Shown here: piece after piece, positions 47,341 to 60,000 of the stretch
Layout: each line of letters starts with the position of its first letter
Position numbering within the stretch: position 1 is the stretch's first letter
Origin: Branchiostoma floridae
Taxonomy: Eukaryota > Chordata > Leptocardii > Amphioxiformes > Branchiostomatidae
Reading direction: 5' to 3'
Length of the DNA stretch: 64,000 nucleotides
Assembly (NCBI RefSeq): GCF_000003815.2
Contig: NC_049982.1
Location: forward strand, 3,056,346-3,120,345
Made by a program: the position numbers and the translations under genes
The notes under the pieces: model-generated
Databases searched by the model: none
What the model saw: only the letters and a program-made list of their open reading frames with translations
What the model was told of the DNA's origin: nothing

Positions 47341-47512
47341 TTTGTGTGCCATCGGGCTGCGGATTCGCCCCCCGTACGTGCCAGTACGGGCGACGCGCCT
47401 ACCATGTACAGCCTGAACGTCTTCAAAAATACGTGGCGAACGTGGCCTCCCAAAAAAACGTACGGACAAATTGCACGTACGGTGGGTTGTGCCCTCAGCT
47501 TTAGGGAAACGT
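47341..47512 (-). mobile_element. GTACG-rich MITE, half copy
   Basis: Inverse orientation half of the element at 48400-48721, from tgtgccatcgggctgcggat to gtgccctcagcttta. Confidence 0.75.
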
Positions 47513-48399
47513 TATCCAAAGCTGCAGGAGTCCCATTCTGTTTAGAAAGGTATCCATAATTTTACATGTAGCTATCTGTCCGAATCGATCTCATCAACCA
47601 TATCAACATGACCTCTATGAAAAGAGGTCGGCAGGTCGATTCGAGCTTTCATGAAGGAATAAAGGTTCAAACAAATTTGTATAGACGACCTCTGTATTTA
47701 TTTATTTTTTATTCATTGGTTCGGCCTCGCCCGTCGATCTCCGAGGGAGAGCCAGACTATGGCTTTGAAGTAAGATAATGACCTCTGTAACAAAATGAAT
47801 CTCAGGTCAGCAAGTGTTTCAAAAATTGTTTTTCAGTGTTATTGCTTCCCTACCCGTTTAGCCATTGGAAGAAATGGTGGCAGTACGTAGTTGTTTCTAT
47901 GCAAGGTTTAGAATGTATTTGTTTGAATATGTGCGACTCATCAAAGTTGATCATTCCATGGCTCCCGATTTTCCTCCGCTCTTCTGGTGCATTTAACATC
48001 GGTTACGTCACCTGGAGGCAACTCTCGATCTTCATGTCTACCTTGTCCCCCCAACGACCTGGAGGTCAAGGGACTAGGTAGGTAGGTACTAGGTAGGTAG
48101 GTACGTACGTCATCTGTGGCTTTAGTAAATGTAAAACTTTTATTGCAAGTTCATGCCCATGGAGCTAATTGCAAGTGAACAAAATCAAATACATGAAGTG
48201 ATTGAAAACGTGTAAATAATCTGCATTCTACCATACAAAGAATGGCAGTCTCTTCGGTCTTCAGCGCTTGGGCTAGTCGTTAGTGTGGCCGGCAATGGTA
48301 GTCGTGGGTGCCAGTGTGATTGTATTTCCCATTTCTTACTTCCCATGATACAGTAATTAGGGCCTTCTAGCTCTCCACCAACACTGCCGATTGCAAAGT

Positions 48400-48721
48400 A
48401 AAGCTGAGGGCACAACCTGCCGTACGTGCAATTTGTCCGTACGTTTTTTTTTTTGGAGGGCACGTCCGCCACGTATTTCTGAAAACGTTTAGGCTGTACA
48501 GGGCAGGCGCGTCGCCCGTTCTGGCACGTACGGAGGCGAATCCGCAGCCCGATGGCACACTAAGTTTTGGCTGCACGTAAAGTTCTACGGCGTGTCTGCG
48601 TGCTCAAAAATCCGTCGGATGCCTTACGAGTTCGTACGGAGGCAGTACGTACCACTTACGGATCCCAAAAGATTGCCCACGTTTTGGCACGTAGGTACGG
48701 CGGGTTGTGTCCTTAGCTTTA
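48400..48721. mobile_element. GTACG-rich MITE, complete copy
   Basis: aaagctgagggcacaacctg at the left and gttgtgtccttagcttt at the right form inverted ends. The interior repeats gtacg and cacgta. Complete reference copy for this family in the window. Confidence 0.78.
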
Positions 48722-49105
48722 GAACACGTGGAACGCGGGGCATACCTGATATGATGCTCACAGCGCGCGCCACGCACCAGGCGTCCCCTGTGGCTTGTTA
48801 GGCCCGCCGCTCGGATGGAGAGTCAAATGTTAACAAGCATCGGCGGCCTACCCCTGACCCGCGCCCTTACCCTGCCCACTGGGGCGTTATTAATAACCAC
48901 CACTACTTATTACATTAGCGTGACCGGGCTGATCCAGGGGGGGGGGGGGGTGAGGTTCAATCACGACCGCGGAGAAACATTTGTCCGAACACTTCTTCTT
49001 CTGAGAAATGACTTGCAAGGAGAAGTTCTTTTTGACGTCATTGATCTGCGGTTGTCCTGATCGGGTTGCTTGCCGTTGATTGGTTGGTCTGGTGGGTTGT
49101 GGTCT

Positions 49106-49315
49106 ACTGTAAATGTATTTAAGTCCGCGGGCATATCATATTTCGCGGTAGCTGGAAAATGAATTTTCGGTGGTTTTAAATACGTGGTAGCACCATGCTC
49201 TGTAGTCTCTTACTGCCATAGAAAAATGTTCGCGGTGGTTTTAGGTTCGCGGTAAAACGGCCACCGCGAAAACCGCGAACATCAATCCACCGCAAAAGTT
49301 TCTGCATTTACAGTT
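49106..49315. mobile_element. CGCGAA-type foldback MITE, copy 2
   Basis: Ends tactgtaaatgtattt and ctgcatttacagt, interior aaccgcgaac and gttcgcggt. Related to 33296-33474. Confidence 0.75.
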
Positions 49316-49429
49316 TGGTCTTACGTCATGGACCTGTGCTCTTACGTTGTGAATGTGTGGCTGTCCTGATCGGGTTACATATAGAGGATTAACTCTCACC
49401 TTGCTGCATTAAACTGTAGCCAAATGCAA

Positions 49430-51480
49430 ATGTGGTGCCACTTCACCCGGGGTAAGGTCTGGTGAGACGTGTGGCCTTACGTCATCAATGTGTGGCTGTC
49501 TAGCTGCTGATTGACAGGTCTGGGTGAGACGTGTGGTCTTACGTCATCAATGTGTGGCTGTCTACCTGCTGATTGACAGGGTGAGACGTGTGGCCTTACG
49601 TCATCAATGTGTGGTAGTCTTGCTGCTGATTGACAGGTCTGGGTGAGACGTGTGGCCTTACGTCATCAATGTGAGGCTGTCTAGCTGCTTATTGACAGGT
49701 CTGGGTGAGACGTGTGGTCTTACGTCATCAATGTGTGGCTGTCTACCTGCTGATTGACAGGGTGAGACGTGTGGCCTTACGTCATCAATGTGTGGTAGTC
49801 TTGCTGCTGATTGACAGGTCTGGGTGAGACGTGTGGCCTTACGTCATCAATGTGAGGCTGTCTAGCTGCTTATTGACAGGTCTGGGTGAGACGTGTGGTC
49901 TTACGTCATCAATGTGTGGTAGTCTTGCTGCTGATTGACAGGTCTGGGTGAGACGTGTGGTCTTACGTCATCAATGTGTGGCTGTCTAGCTGCTGATTGA
50001 CAGGGTGAGACGTGTGGCCTTACGTCATCAATGTGTGGCTGTCTAGCTGCTGATTGACAGGTCTGGGTGAGACGTGTGGTCTTACGTCATCAATGTGTGG
50101 CTGTTTACCTGCTGATTGACAGGGTGAGACGTGTGGCCTTACGTCATCAATGTGTGGTAGTCTTGCTGCTGATTGACAGGTCTGGGTGAGACGTGTGGCC
50201 TTACGTCATCAATGTGAGGCTGTCTAGCTGCTTATTGACAGGTCTTGGTGAGACGTGTGGTCTTACGTCATCAATGTGTGGTAGTCTTGCTGCTGATTGA
50301 CAGGTCTGGGTGAGACGTGTGGTCTTACGTCATCAATGTGTGGCTGTCTAGCTGCTGATTGACAGGGTGAGACGTGTGGCCTTACGTCATCAATGTGTGG
50401 TAGTCTTGCTGCTGATTGACAGGTCTGGGTGAGACGTGTGGCCTTACGTCATCAATGTGAGGTTGTCTAGCTGCTTATTGACAGGTCTGGGTGAGACGTA
50501 TGGTCTTACGTCATCAATGTGAGGCTGTCTACCTGCTGATTGACAGGTCTGGGTGAGACGTGTGGCCTTACGTCATCAATGTGTGGCTGTCTAGCTGCTG
50601 ATTGACAGGTCTGGGTGAGACGTGTGGTCTTACGTCATCAATGTGTGGTAGTCTTGCTGCTGATTGACAGGTCTGGGTGAGACGTGTGGTCTTACGTCAT
50701 CAATGTGTGGCTGTCTAGCTGCTGATTGACAGGTCTGGGTGAGACGTGTGGCCTTACGTCATCAATGTGTGGTAGTCTTGCTGCAGATTGACAGGTCTGG
50801 GTGAGACGTGTGGCCTTACGTCATCAATGTGTGGCTGTCTACCTGCTGATTGACAGGTCTGGGTGAGACGTGTGGACTTACGTCATCAATGTGTGGCTGT
50901 CTAGCTGCTTATTGACAAGTCTGGGTGAGACGTGTGGTCTTACGTCATCAATGTGTGGCTGTCTAGCTGCTGATTGACAGGTCTGGGTGAGACGTGTGGT
51001 CTTACGTCATCAATGTGTGGTTGTCTAGCTGCTGATTGACAGGTCTGAGTGAGACGTGTGGTCTTACGTCATCAATGTGTGGTAGTCTTGCTGCTGATTG
51101 ACAGGTCTGGGTGAGACGTGTGGTCTTACGTCATCAATGTGTGGTAGTCTTGCTGCTGATTGACAGGTCTGGGTGAGACGTGTGGTCTTACGTCATCAAT
51201 GTGTGGTAGTCTTGCTGCTGATTGACAGGTCTGGGCGAGACGTGTGGTCTTACGTCATCAATGTGTGGCTGTCTACCTGCTGATTGACAGGTCTGGGTGA
51301 GACGTGTGGTCTTACGTCATCAATGTGAGGCTGTCTACCTGGTGATTGACAGGTCTGGGTGAGACGTGTGGTCTTACGTCATCAATGTGAGGCTGTCTAC
51401 CTGCTGATTGACAGGTCTGGGTGAGACACGAGGTCTGACGTCATCCATGTGAGGCTGTCGTGCTCTGGTCGTTAGCAGCT
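49430..51480. repeat. Approx. 62-bp minisatellite carrying TTACGTCA
   Basis: About 32 units of ctgctgattgacaggtctgg, gtgagacgtgtggtcttacg, tcatcaatgtgtggctgtct-type; some lack the 5-7 bases around tctgg. Each unit contains TTACGTCATC, a CREB/ATF-like core. Variants gctgtctag, gtagtcttg and gctgtctac alternate in blocks. Confidence 0.95.
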
Positions 51481-52659
51481 GATTGACATGTCTGAGCTAG
51501 CAGTGCGGTCGGCTGTACAGCTGCGGCTCGGCAGTGGTAACAACAGCACGAAACTAGGATTATCTAAAGCAAAAACGTTATAAACAGGAATCATAAGATC
51601 GGCACGAGGCGTACTTCTTAAAACAAACATCACCGCTGATAAAGCCTCCTGAAATATCAGGATTCATCCTTTCGATATATTTTATACTTCATAATACCGA
51701 GTCTTCCCTCAAACAACCCGCAGTCACGCCTTGCGCCACAGTCGACTTTGTGTCTTGAAAAGGACCTTTGAAGTTCCAAAAACGCACACTTGGCCCTGAG
51801 AGTTAAAGAGGCCATGTGGTTATCGGGTTTTCTGCTGACTTATAACGTCAGACGGTCACACCTGAGCGTCAGTTGCGTCATCTCACTATTTTGTTTGTTT
51901 CAACAGGGCAAACGCAATCGCCTGCTGGCGCTTTTCAATGTACCCTTAGGCCAAAACACAATAGACACAATAGATCAACATTAAATAAAAGCAAAGTACA
52001 AGACATAATAAACCATGTAAGCAAGTTTCTAATCTTAACAAAAGGGAATAACAAATACGTTAGATCAGTAATATAGATCTATCACCAAAGCCTAAAGTAT
52101 TCCTTTGATGTGTGTGTCGTAAGCACCAGGCCTATGTAGTCACGCCTAAAAGATATTGTTTGATCAGACTTGTCTCAAAAGGCCTTTGATGTTCATCCTT
52201 TGCCTAAAACACTCCGCTTTGGTTGGTTTAGGAAAAAGGCTTTCCTACAACATTCGTGACACTATCATCAAACGCAGTAAGACAACAAGGTTATAAGCTG
52301 CGTGAGGTAACGGTCTCAAGGTTTCCTCAGTGACTCTGACACCTTTCTCACGCGGCGGCCATGATAGATCGAAGAAGAGGTCAATGAGGCAAACAGACAA
52401 AACTTATTTCTAAAATTAGGTCCCATTGCTGAAATCAATTCCAAGCTTATGTTATTCACTCAAAAGTCCATTGATCTTACTCAGCGTTTTTAGTCCTAGT
52501 GTTATATTTCATGTGTAGAATTTACTGCATTTATACATCATTGAATTGTTACTTTGTACATGGGGTGGGTAGGGGTGTTTGGGGGCACACACAATGTTAG
52601 TCGATTAGCTTGTTCAATTATTGTTTCTAATGTTGTTATATCTGCATTCATGTATTCAA
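51481..52659. other. Intergenic, nothing recognised
   Basis: AT-rich unique-looking sequence; two segments repeat tgtctcaaaaggcctttgat and cttgaaaaggacctttgaag-like wording, without clear element ends. Confidence 0.5.
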
Positions 52660-52755
52660 ATGTATGTTAAGTGGCACTGTTAAAATAAGTTTTTTTTAAC
52701 TTGAGTGCAGTGTCACTTTGTCCTGTCTGCTTTTATGTTGAATAAAAAATGAAAA
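52660..52755 (+). mobile_element. Retroelement 3' tail, second copy
   Basis: gtggcactgttaaaataag ... gagtgcagtgtcactttgtc then aataaaaaatgaaaag; same order as 6600-6705. Confidence 0.45.
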
Positions 52756-53928
52756 GAAAAAAACACACAAAAAGTCGCGTCCAGATAGGTTTCTTTCCTT
52801 TTCAAAGTATACCTTGGTCACAAAGACAGACAAAACACTTTTCTAAAATTTCATCCCTTATCCTTTTACCTACATCAAGTTCAGTCTCTCTCCCGCCAGT
52901 CATGATCAGCATCAGCACCGGATTACCACCTCGGCAGCACGACACGTACAAAACGCGCCTGTCGTGATTAGGTTAGGCTTAAACGCACAGATCTAGACAT
53001 TCTATTTATAGATTCGTTCAGTAAGTTCGTTTGAGATGCATCTATATCTTTTTTTTAGTACAAAACACGTATAACCAGGGCTAGCCCTTAGTAATAGCCT
53101 CCGGCTAGTTGGGTATTTCTTACAGCCGAATAAATCAAATCATATCACTTATGAAATGTCAGGGCTAAGATGAAAGAATGAGAATTTATGAAATGAATTT
53201 AAAAGATTATGATTTTTTGGTAACGTTATCTTCATACTATCTCTAGTCACACGGACTTGATTATATAAATTTTCTTTGTTTCCATCCCGTGAATCGTACA
53301 AAGAAGAAACAAAACTAGAAAACATATGCCGCAAAAAACATTAAAAAAAGGCAACGTGTGTGTTCAATTATTTGTGCAACTCTTCTTTCTGACGACTTAG
53401 ATTGAATATAGGCAACTTTGTATTTTGGCTAAACTTGTTTTTATTCGCACGCTCACATCAGGTTTTAGTTGTTTAGAGTTTTAATGTAATTTATATAGTT
53501 TAATACACTAGTGTAGTTAGTTTGTATTTGTTAGTAATACATGTTATCTGCCATACATTGTACCTAATGCAAACGCAAAACTTTACTTGGCTATATGAAT
53601 AAACAAACGAAACTAAATGACGACATTGAAGTAATTTGTTTGTTACGCCCGGGTCTGCACGTACATCCCGCCTGACGCAGTGCAGTGGCGTTGATCCTGG
53701 CAGTCTGTAGGCGTGCAGGTGGTGTTGCGGGATCAGCGATGCTGTGAGTGTATGTACATGTAGCTTCACATTCATTCTGCACACAGGCTGACGTGAGGGC
53801 CGCAAATTATCACACAACTTAACATTCATCTCCAACTGACGCAGCGCGCGGTCACGTGGTTCCCACTACAAATTCGGCGAGTTTTCCCTGCGCGTCCCCA
53901 GTCCGGACCGGCGCAGCGTGAGTCAGAC

Positions 53929-54050
53929 ATGTCGGGACCGGCGAGCGCGCACGGAGCGACGAGGAGATGGGCGGCGATGCTGATCGTCCTTACGGGGCTG
54001 GCGCTAGCACAGGCCGAGGAGCTGGCGGGGGACAACCGCTACCCCTACAG
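53929..54050 (+). CDS. Gene C exon 1: signal peptide
   Basis: ATG in a CpG-rich stretch (ggtcacgtgg E-box at about 53850, no TATA box). 40 codons plus AG, donor gtgagc. The first methionine is chosen because it is first in frame; Met17 (ATGCTGATC) would also leave a signal sequence. Confidence 0.72.
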
Positions 54051-57000
54051 GTGAGCTTCTCCACAGGCTTCAACATCCTGTTGTTCGTTTGTTTGTTTGT
54101 TGGTCATGATGTGTTTTGCAAACTCAGTAAATCTCGTAGACAGCCACCTGCGAACTCATGTAACTACTTGAATGATGGACAAGATGATGACGAAAGCGGT
54201 GCTCGCTGACTGAACGGACGAATGACTACAAATCTCGTAGTAGCTTTGCACAGCAAGTTCAAGCACTGTCAAACCTGACTTTAAGGTTTGTAAGGTTTGA
54301 TCCACTCATACTAGAATAGTCTTTCTCGTCTGGTCAATAAGTGTGCTCGAGGTGTGGCTCTCTCCAGACACAAAACCTCCGGTCTTTGGTTTTGCTGTGA
54401 CAACGCATGACACGACGACAAGCCAGCATTGTTTTTACTGGCGAAGTACATTATAACTTGGATGAAAATGTTCTCCAGAAATGCATCTAAAGGATAATAA
54501 ATACATATCGCAACTGCCATATGGTGGGAAGTAAACCAAGACTTACAACTTAAACCTGATACATGGTATTGTTCCTGTTGAAATTCGAATGAAGTCAATT
54601 CGCCTGAGCTGAAAACATCTGTTCCGTACAGAGTAATTCTGATACCAGCGTCGTCCTTTCGTGAAGACCATTAATCTCCAAGCAGATCCTACAATGGCAT
54701 AAGATACCAAACAGGCCAAGGAGTGTAGTCAGGCAAAATGTGTCCATTTGCCTTGTAAAAAAACACATTCCTAGGCTAGCTTCACTCCTCTGGGAGCTTT
54801 CGATACTATCTTATGCTACCGTTGGATCTGCTTGGAGACTAGAGACCCGGTAGAGATTGAATTGTATTTGAATAGAGACCAGGTCGCTCAAGCTTGATCA
54901 CGACTACTTGGGCCTAACGGTTGTTTTTCTTTCTTCTTTGGCAATCAGTCGACTCCGGAGGTTGTTTTTCTTTCTTTCCTGAAGTATCCTTTTGACCTTG
55001 GCTCTCATCAAGGTCCCGTGATCGACTGCTCGATATAAGACGTGCGGGTCGCGAAGAAGCTCCTCCGCCTTGTAAGACGTGATTAAAAACGCCCCCAGGT
55101 CCCACATCAAGTCTTAGATACAAAAGAACAAGATGGACAGGTGGTCACCATTGAATAACAAACCGCCGGAAACTAAGCTTATCCTGATTCGGAGTGATTG
55201 GTACATCTTCGCCTATGGTTACTTCCGTGAAGGAAGTGAGGTAATGTTTTTGTCTGCTCTGTGTGCTCGCAGATCCCTTCCAGCATTTGCATGTCGGCTT
55301 GTGAGTTAAGTTAAAGTTGCCCCTACATCAGTAACAGATGCGTAGGGGTGGCGCCCATCTCCATTTCTGTAGCCCTTGGGCCACACATGTGCAAGCCACT
55401 ACAGCAGGGGGCTGGTCCGCTGGTAGTGATGTGTGTTGTGTTTAGCTTCCATACTCTTCCTCATTAGTGCTGAGTGCTTAGCAGAGAAAGCAGCATGTAC
55501 CATTTTTAAAGTCTTTGGTATGACTCGTCCAGAGATCGAATTCACGACCTTCCGAATGCAAGGCGAACACTCTACCCACTCGGTCATTGCACCAGTTTTG
55601 TGAGTGAGGTGCTGATAATACTTGCCGATTTGGGGGAACCCTTAGAGCATAGTTCAGATAATGTTAGATTATAAAAGTATAACCCAACCTTGATGGTAAA
55701 GTGGTATACCAAGTGCTTCAGATGTTGTTTCCTGGCAAGCGCTATTCAGCGACCTGTCAAAATATGTGCAAATGCCACATTTTCTGCCTCTGAAATAATG
55801 TGAACTTTTATCCGGACCAAGTGTAGACTGATCTAGAACATGATAATGGTAATTTATCAGAAATTATGGCTGAGACTGCGGTTTGGCATCGTTATGCTCC
55901 AAACACGGGTACTTTCATTCGTTAGATATAAAAGTATGATTCTACAGAGAACACATCGTAAACAAGACGTTACCTTAGACCTTAGACCCTCCCGCAACAC
56001 TGTGGCATTGGTCGACTCGTCGAGCATACTTCCTCAAAAGGTTGCGGTCTTGCGCAGCTACTGCCATGCTTCCCATGCTGTTTAGCCCCATTTTCCTTCC
56101 ATCATCTAAGATTGTCCGTCTTAGTGTAGTTTTAGGCCTGCCCCTGGGGCGGGTGCCCTTAGGAGCCCATGACATAGCTGTTTTTGTTGTTCTTCTGTCG
56201 GAAAGGCGCCATACATGCCCGACAAATCTCAATCTTCTTTTTCTGACTGTCTCACTGGCTAAAGGCACCTTAGCTCTTTGCATGAGCTCCTCATTTGTGA
56301 CGTGGTCACGCCAGGAGATGCCTAGGATTGTCCTAAGGCATTTACGTTGGAAGGTATCGAGTGATTTTGTTATCTCTGCAGCGCTTTTCCAAGATTCACA
56401 CGCATAGGTGGCTATTGGCATCACAATAGTCTGGAATAACTTTAACTTTAACGGTACGCTGATTTGCTTAGATAGCCAGAATTTTCTCAGGTATTGCCAC
56501 ATACCAGTAGCTTTGCCAAGCCTGGATTTGACGTCTTCTTCTGTGCCACCGTACAAGAAAGCTTTTTTAAAAAGCTGGCCGGTGCGTACTTTGGGAAAAA
56601 GCATGAAAAGAGGGCGGTTAAACATCGAAGTCTTGAATTGGTCTATTTTCTATCTAAAGACATCACATGGGATTTGTTGAACAAAGAAAAGAAAATTAGC
56701 TGTAAGTGGGGATTGAACTCATAGCATAGCAAACAAGACTGCAATTTAAACGAATGACCTTAGACCGCTCGGCCATCCTGACTTGGTTGCGTAATATGCA
56801 TTTAAAAGGGCTTTAAACGAAAGGCTACGTTAGACGATCCATCCAAACTAAACGAACCACTTAACAACTAGAATCAATTGAATGATTTATGTGTGAATAA
56901 TAAAATGCAAATATTTACAGATGATATATCAATTATTCCAATTTTTCGTGTCCCTTTGAACAGGCTTTTCTGCTGCGGTCCAACAAACAGTAGCTGGCAT

Positions 57001-60000
57001 TGACGTTAAGGCTAATTAATATAATCTATTCATATAAGGAAAATCATTTTGTACTCTAGTTTGTGAAAAGCTGACACAAAATTTTCACATGAACAATGTA
57101 GAAAGACCACGTGAACGATGTAGAAACATCACGTGAACAATGTATAAACATCACGTAAAAAATGTAGAAACATCACGTGAACAATGTAGAAACATCACGT
57201 GAACAATGTAGAAACATCACGTGAACAATGTAGAAACATCATGTGAACAATGTAGAAACATGCGCGCATCTCAGCACGTGGTGCCTATACACACCAACTC
57301 TTGCTGACAGCCTCGTTCGTTGATTAACTCTTGGTTCAATTGTTCGTCTGATTTACAACCATCAACTAACAATGCAGGCGCGTCACTGCCGGAGTCCGCA
57401 TATGTTACCCGCCCGACCGCGAGGGCCGGGCGCTAGACGGGGACTACAGACGACGTCAGAGCCCAGACTTCGGGAGACCAAACTTTTAATGTCAAACAAG
57501 ATGGATTCACTTCACAGAACTCTAGTCTCATGCTCCTTTGCGCGCTTGGACCAAACCATTTTCAACTAGGGGTGTTTCCACATCGTTACACACGCCCCCT
57601 CAAAATCAAATGGCGTCCCGACATTACTGTTACAATGCTATATCTACTTAACAATAACTGAACGTATAACTTTGAGTAATAATTGAGCATGCAATAAAAC
57701 AAACTGTGTTCCTTTTAACTAACTTCTTTTTACAACTCTAACCTCTACTTCTGGCAAGTTGTTGCATGTTACAACAGTTTACAAAAACCTTTCCTAACAT
57801 ATAACAAAACTATTGGACTTAACTATCCAATTTAACATCTTCTTGGATGACCAATTACCGCAAAAGTTTGATCAAATGTTCGTCTGTTCTTCTTGTGCTC
57901 TACAGATAATAGACACAGAATAAACTTCTCAGTCTTTTATATAGTCAGAGCTATTGGTTCATCTCATCTACCTTCGGAGTTATTGGTTCATCTCATCTAC
58001 CTTCGGAGTACATAATATACTAATGTATTTCCACATTTCATGTATTTCCACAGTTTCTCTTTCACAATTGAATAACTATGGAGCTGAGTTGGAGCTTAAT
58101 GTCCGTCTGGCACCCGTATCTCCGTACGTTTTCAGTTGGCTTCATTCAAACTTCTCTGGATGACATCCACTTTCTGGAAGTGACTTCAAACATGGCAGTC
58201 TTGGATTTTCCTTCAGAATTCTCAACTTCAGTTGTCTTGGGCTTGGTTTCGGGACATCCTCAAACTCGGTATCTTGGATTTCTTACCGGACATCCTCAAC
58301 TCTGTTGTCTTGGGTTTGGTTCCACAACACCCTCAAACTCGGTATCTTGGGTTTACATCCGGCCATCCTCAACTCTGTTGTCTTGGACTGTCCTCAACCC
58401 TCAAACTAAGCATTCTTGAATTCTAAATTTCTACCTAAAATCCTCAACCATGTTTTATTGTAGCGCTGGATTCAGAGTCCAAAAGGCTACCTTTCTTCTT
58501 AAGACTGAGCCTCCATGCCCATTGCTTGATATTATATCTCTGGTACCAACTTCTTCAGCATAGACAATAACTAGACAACTTCGTATGAATGCTAATTGTT
58601 AATCTACATACCAAACATACACTATGAATTCAATCTATAACGTAACAAAATGTTGAACATGCGAGAGTCCTGCTTGCTTGTGCTTGATGTCTACTTGTCT
58701 TGACAGTCCTGACTGCATCAGTTCTTCCTCTGTTTTTGCCACAGTCTTGTGTGCTTGCCGGCCTGTGCTTGTCATCTTCTTTCCATTGTGGAGACACATG
58801 ATTGACGTTCTTGATCTCCCCAGTGCCCTCCCGATCTCCTCCATTACTTGAGTCTCCTGTATCTTGTTTACTAGGGTTACCTCAGTGGGTTGACCTCTGG
58901 CTATGCTGGTGAATGACGCAACTGTTCTGCAGGGCTGATAAGTAATTTGACACCAACCACATGTGCCCGTTTTCCCTGGTTTTCCCGCCGAAGCTGGTAC
59001 AGGCCACACTGACGAGTGGAAGTCTGCTATTTTCCCCTTGCACTGCTTCTGTGACAGGCCTTGGATCCTGTCAAAGTCGATCTCGGTAGAACCTCCAAAT
59101 TGTTACCCGCCCGACCGCGAGGGCCGGGCGCTAGACGGGGACTACAGACGACGTCAGAGCCCAGACTTCGGGAGACCAAACTTTTAATGTCAAACAAGAT
59201 GGATTCACTTCACAGAACTCTAGTCTCATGCTCCTTTGCGCGCTTGGACCAAACCATTTTCAACTAGGGGTGTTTCCACATCGTTACACATACTGCTAAA
59301 AAAGATTTGTTCTTTCTGCGCACACAACCTCAAGATATGTAATTATCGTGCAATTATTCTAACGGAGATCGGACTTATTGTTCTGTGAGAACACGTGCAC
59401 GATTTCTGATTGCCATACCCCCCTCTCCAAAACGCAGTAAATCTCTTGTCATTTATGTGTATCCGTGGAAGTACTATTTCAATAAGGTTTCACCTTTAGC
59501 TCCACTTCTTAACGTTCCTTAGGCGCGAGTGCAATCTCTATTGCTTATCTATGCTGAATCCTCCTACCCCAAGCGCATATCTAACATGTGCTCATATCCG
59601 AAATCAAGTATGGAACCCATCTCAATGTGCAAGTTTTCCCGGGTGATAAACGCCATGCCCATTTCCTTATAGCTTGCTAGTCATAGTCAAAAGAAACGAT
59701 GTCCCCCCCCCCCAAATTATTGGCATCACTTATACCCCCTTTCCACTAGCTAGGGCGGCGCTCTCACCGCGCTCTCGCTGCGACCTAAACGTTTACTGAT
59801 TGCTCAATCAATCAATGACTCAACGAATTTTGTAGAAAAAAAAAACGGATTTTACTACACTTTGTGTGTTTTATTGTCCTCTCAGTCTCACTTTTAGATA
59901 CTGTATGATATAGCCAGTAAGAAATCAAAGGTTACACATATCCTATTTAGGTCGCAGTGAGAGCGTCTAGTTGTCCAAATACGGATGGCAGCACCACGTC

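Larger units (their letters stand above)
36956..53928. other. Intergenic between genes B and C
   Basis: 17 kb with no host gene I can support. Most of it is repeats, listed separately. GC-rich blocks at 46900-47100 and 48720-48960 lack coding structure; they could be regulatory. A (G)18 run is at 37518-37532 and further G-runs at 45790-45950. Confidence 0.6.
57403..59288 (-). mobile_element. Non-autonomous LTR retrotransposon (TRIM-like)
   Basis: Direct repeats 57403-57590 and 59101-59288 (188 bp each, start TGTTACCC, end CGTTACA) are identical over their length. CATA flanks the element on both sides. Read on the minus strand, the inner edge of the right LTR is followed by TGGAGGTTCTACCGAGAT, close to the complement of a tRNA-Gln 3' end (primer-binding site). 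The other inner edge gives tttgagggggcg, a polypurine tract. The 1.5-kb interior has no gag or pol; a minus frame at 58635-59009 is unassigned. Identical LTRs mean a recent insertion, in intron 1 of gene C. Confidence 0.85.

Noticed and set aside
42407-51480. Regularly spaced repeats that might suggest a CRISPR array
   Set aside because: Units are head-to-tail without unique spacers, in an animal genome; they are minisatellites.
53500-53835. Minus-strand frame of about 111 residues before gene C
   Set aside because: Not recognisable, no splice or promoter context; runs towards AT-rich DNA.
55500-55600. A functional tRNA gene
   Set aside because: The tRNA-like part has mismatched stems and continues into a SINE body.
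56042-56724. Plus-strand frames over the LINE fragment
   Set aside because: They are shadows of the minus-strand reverse-transcriptase frame.
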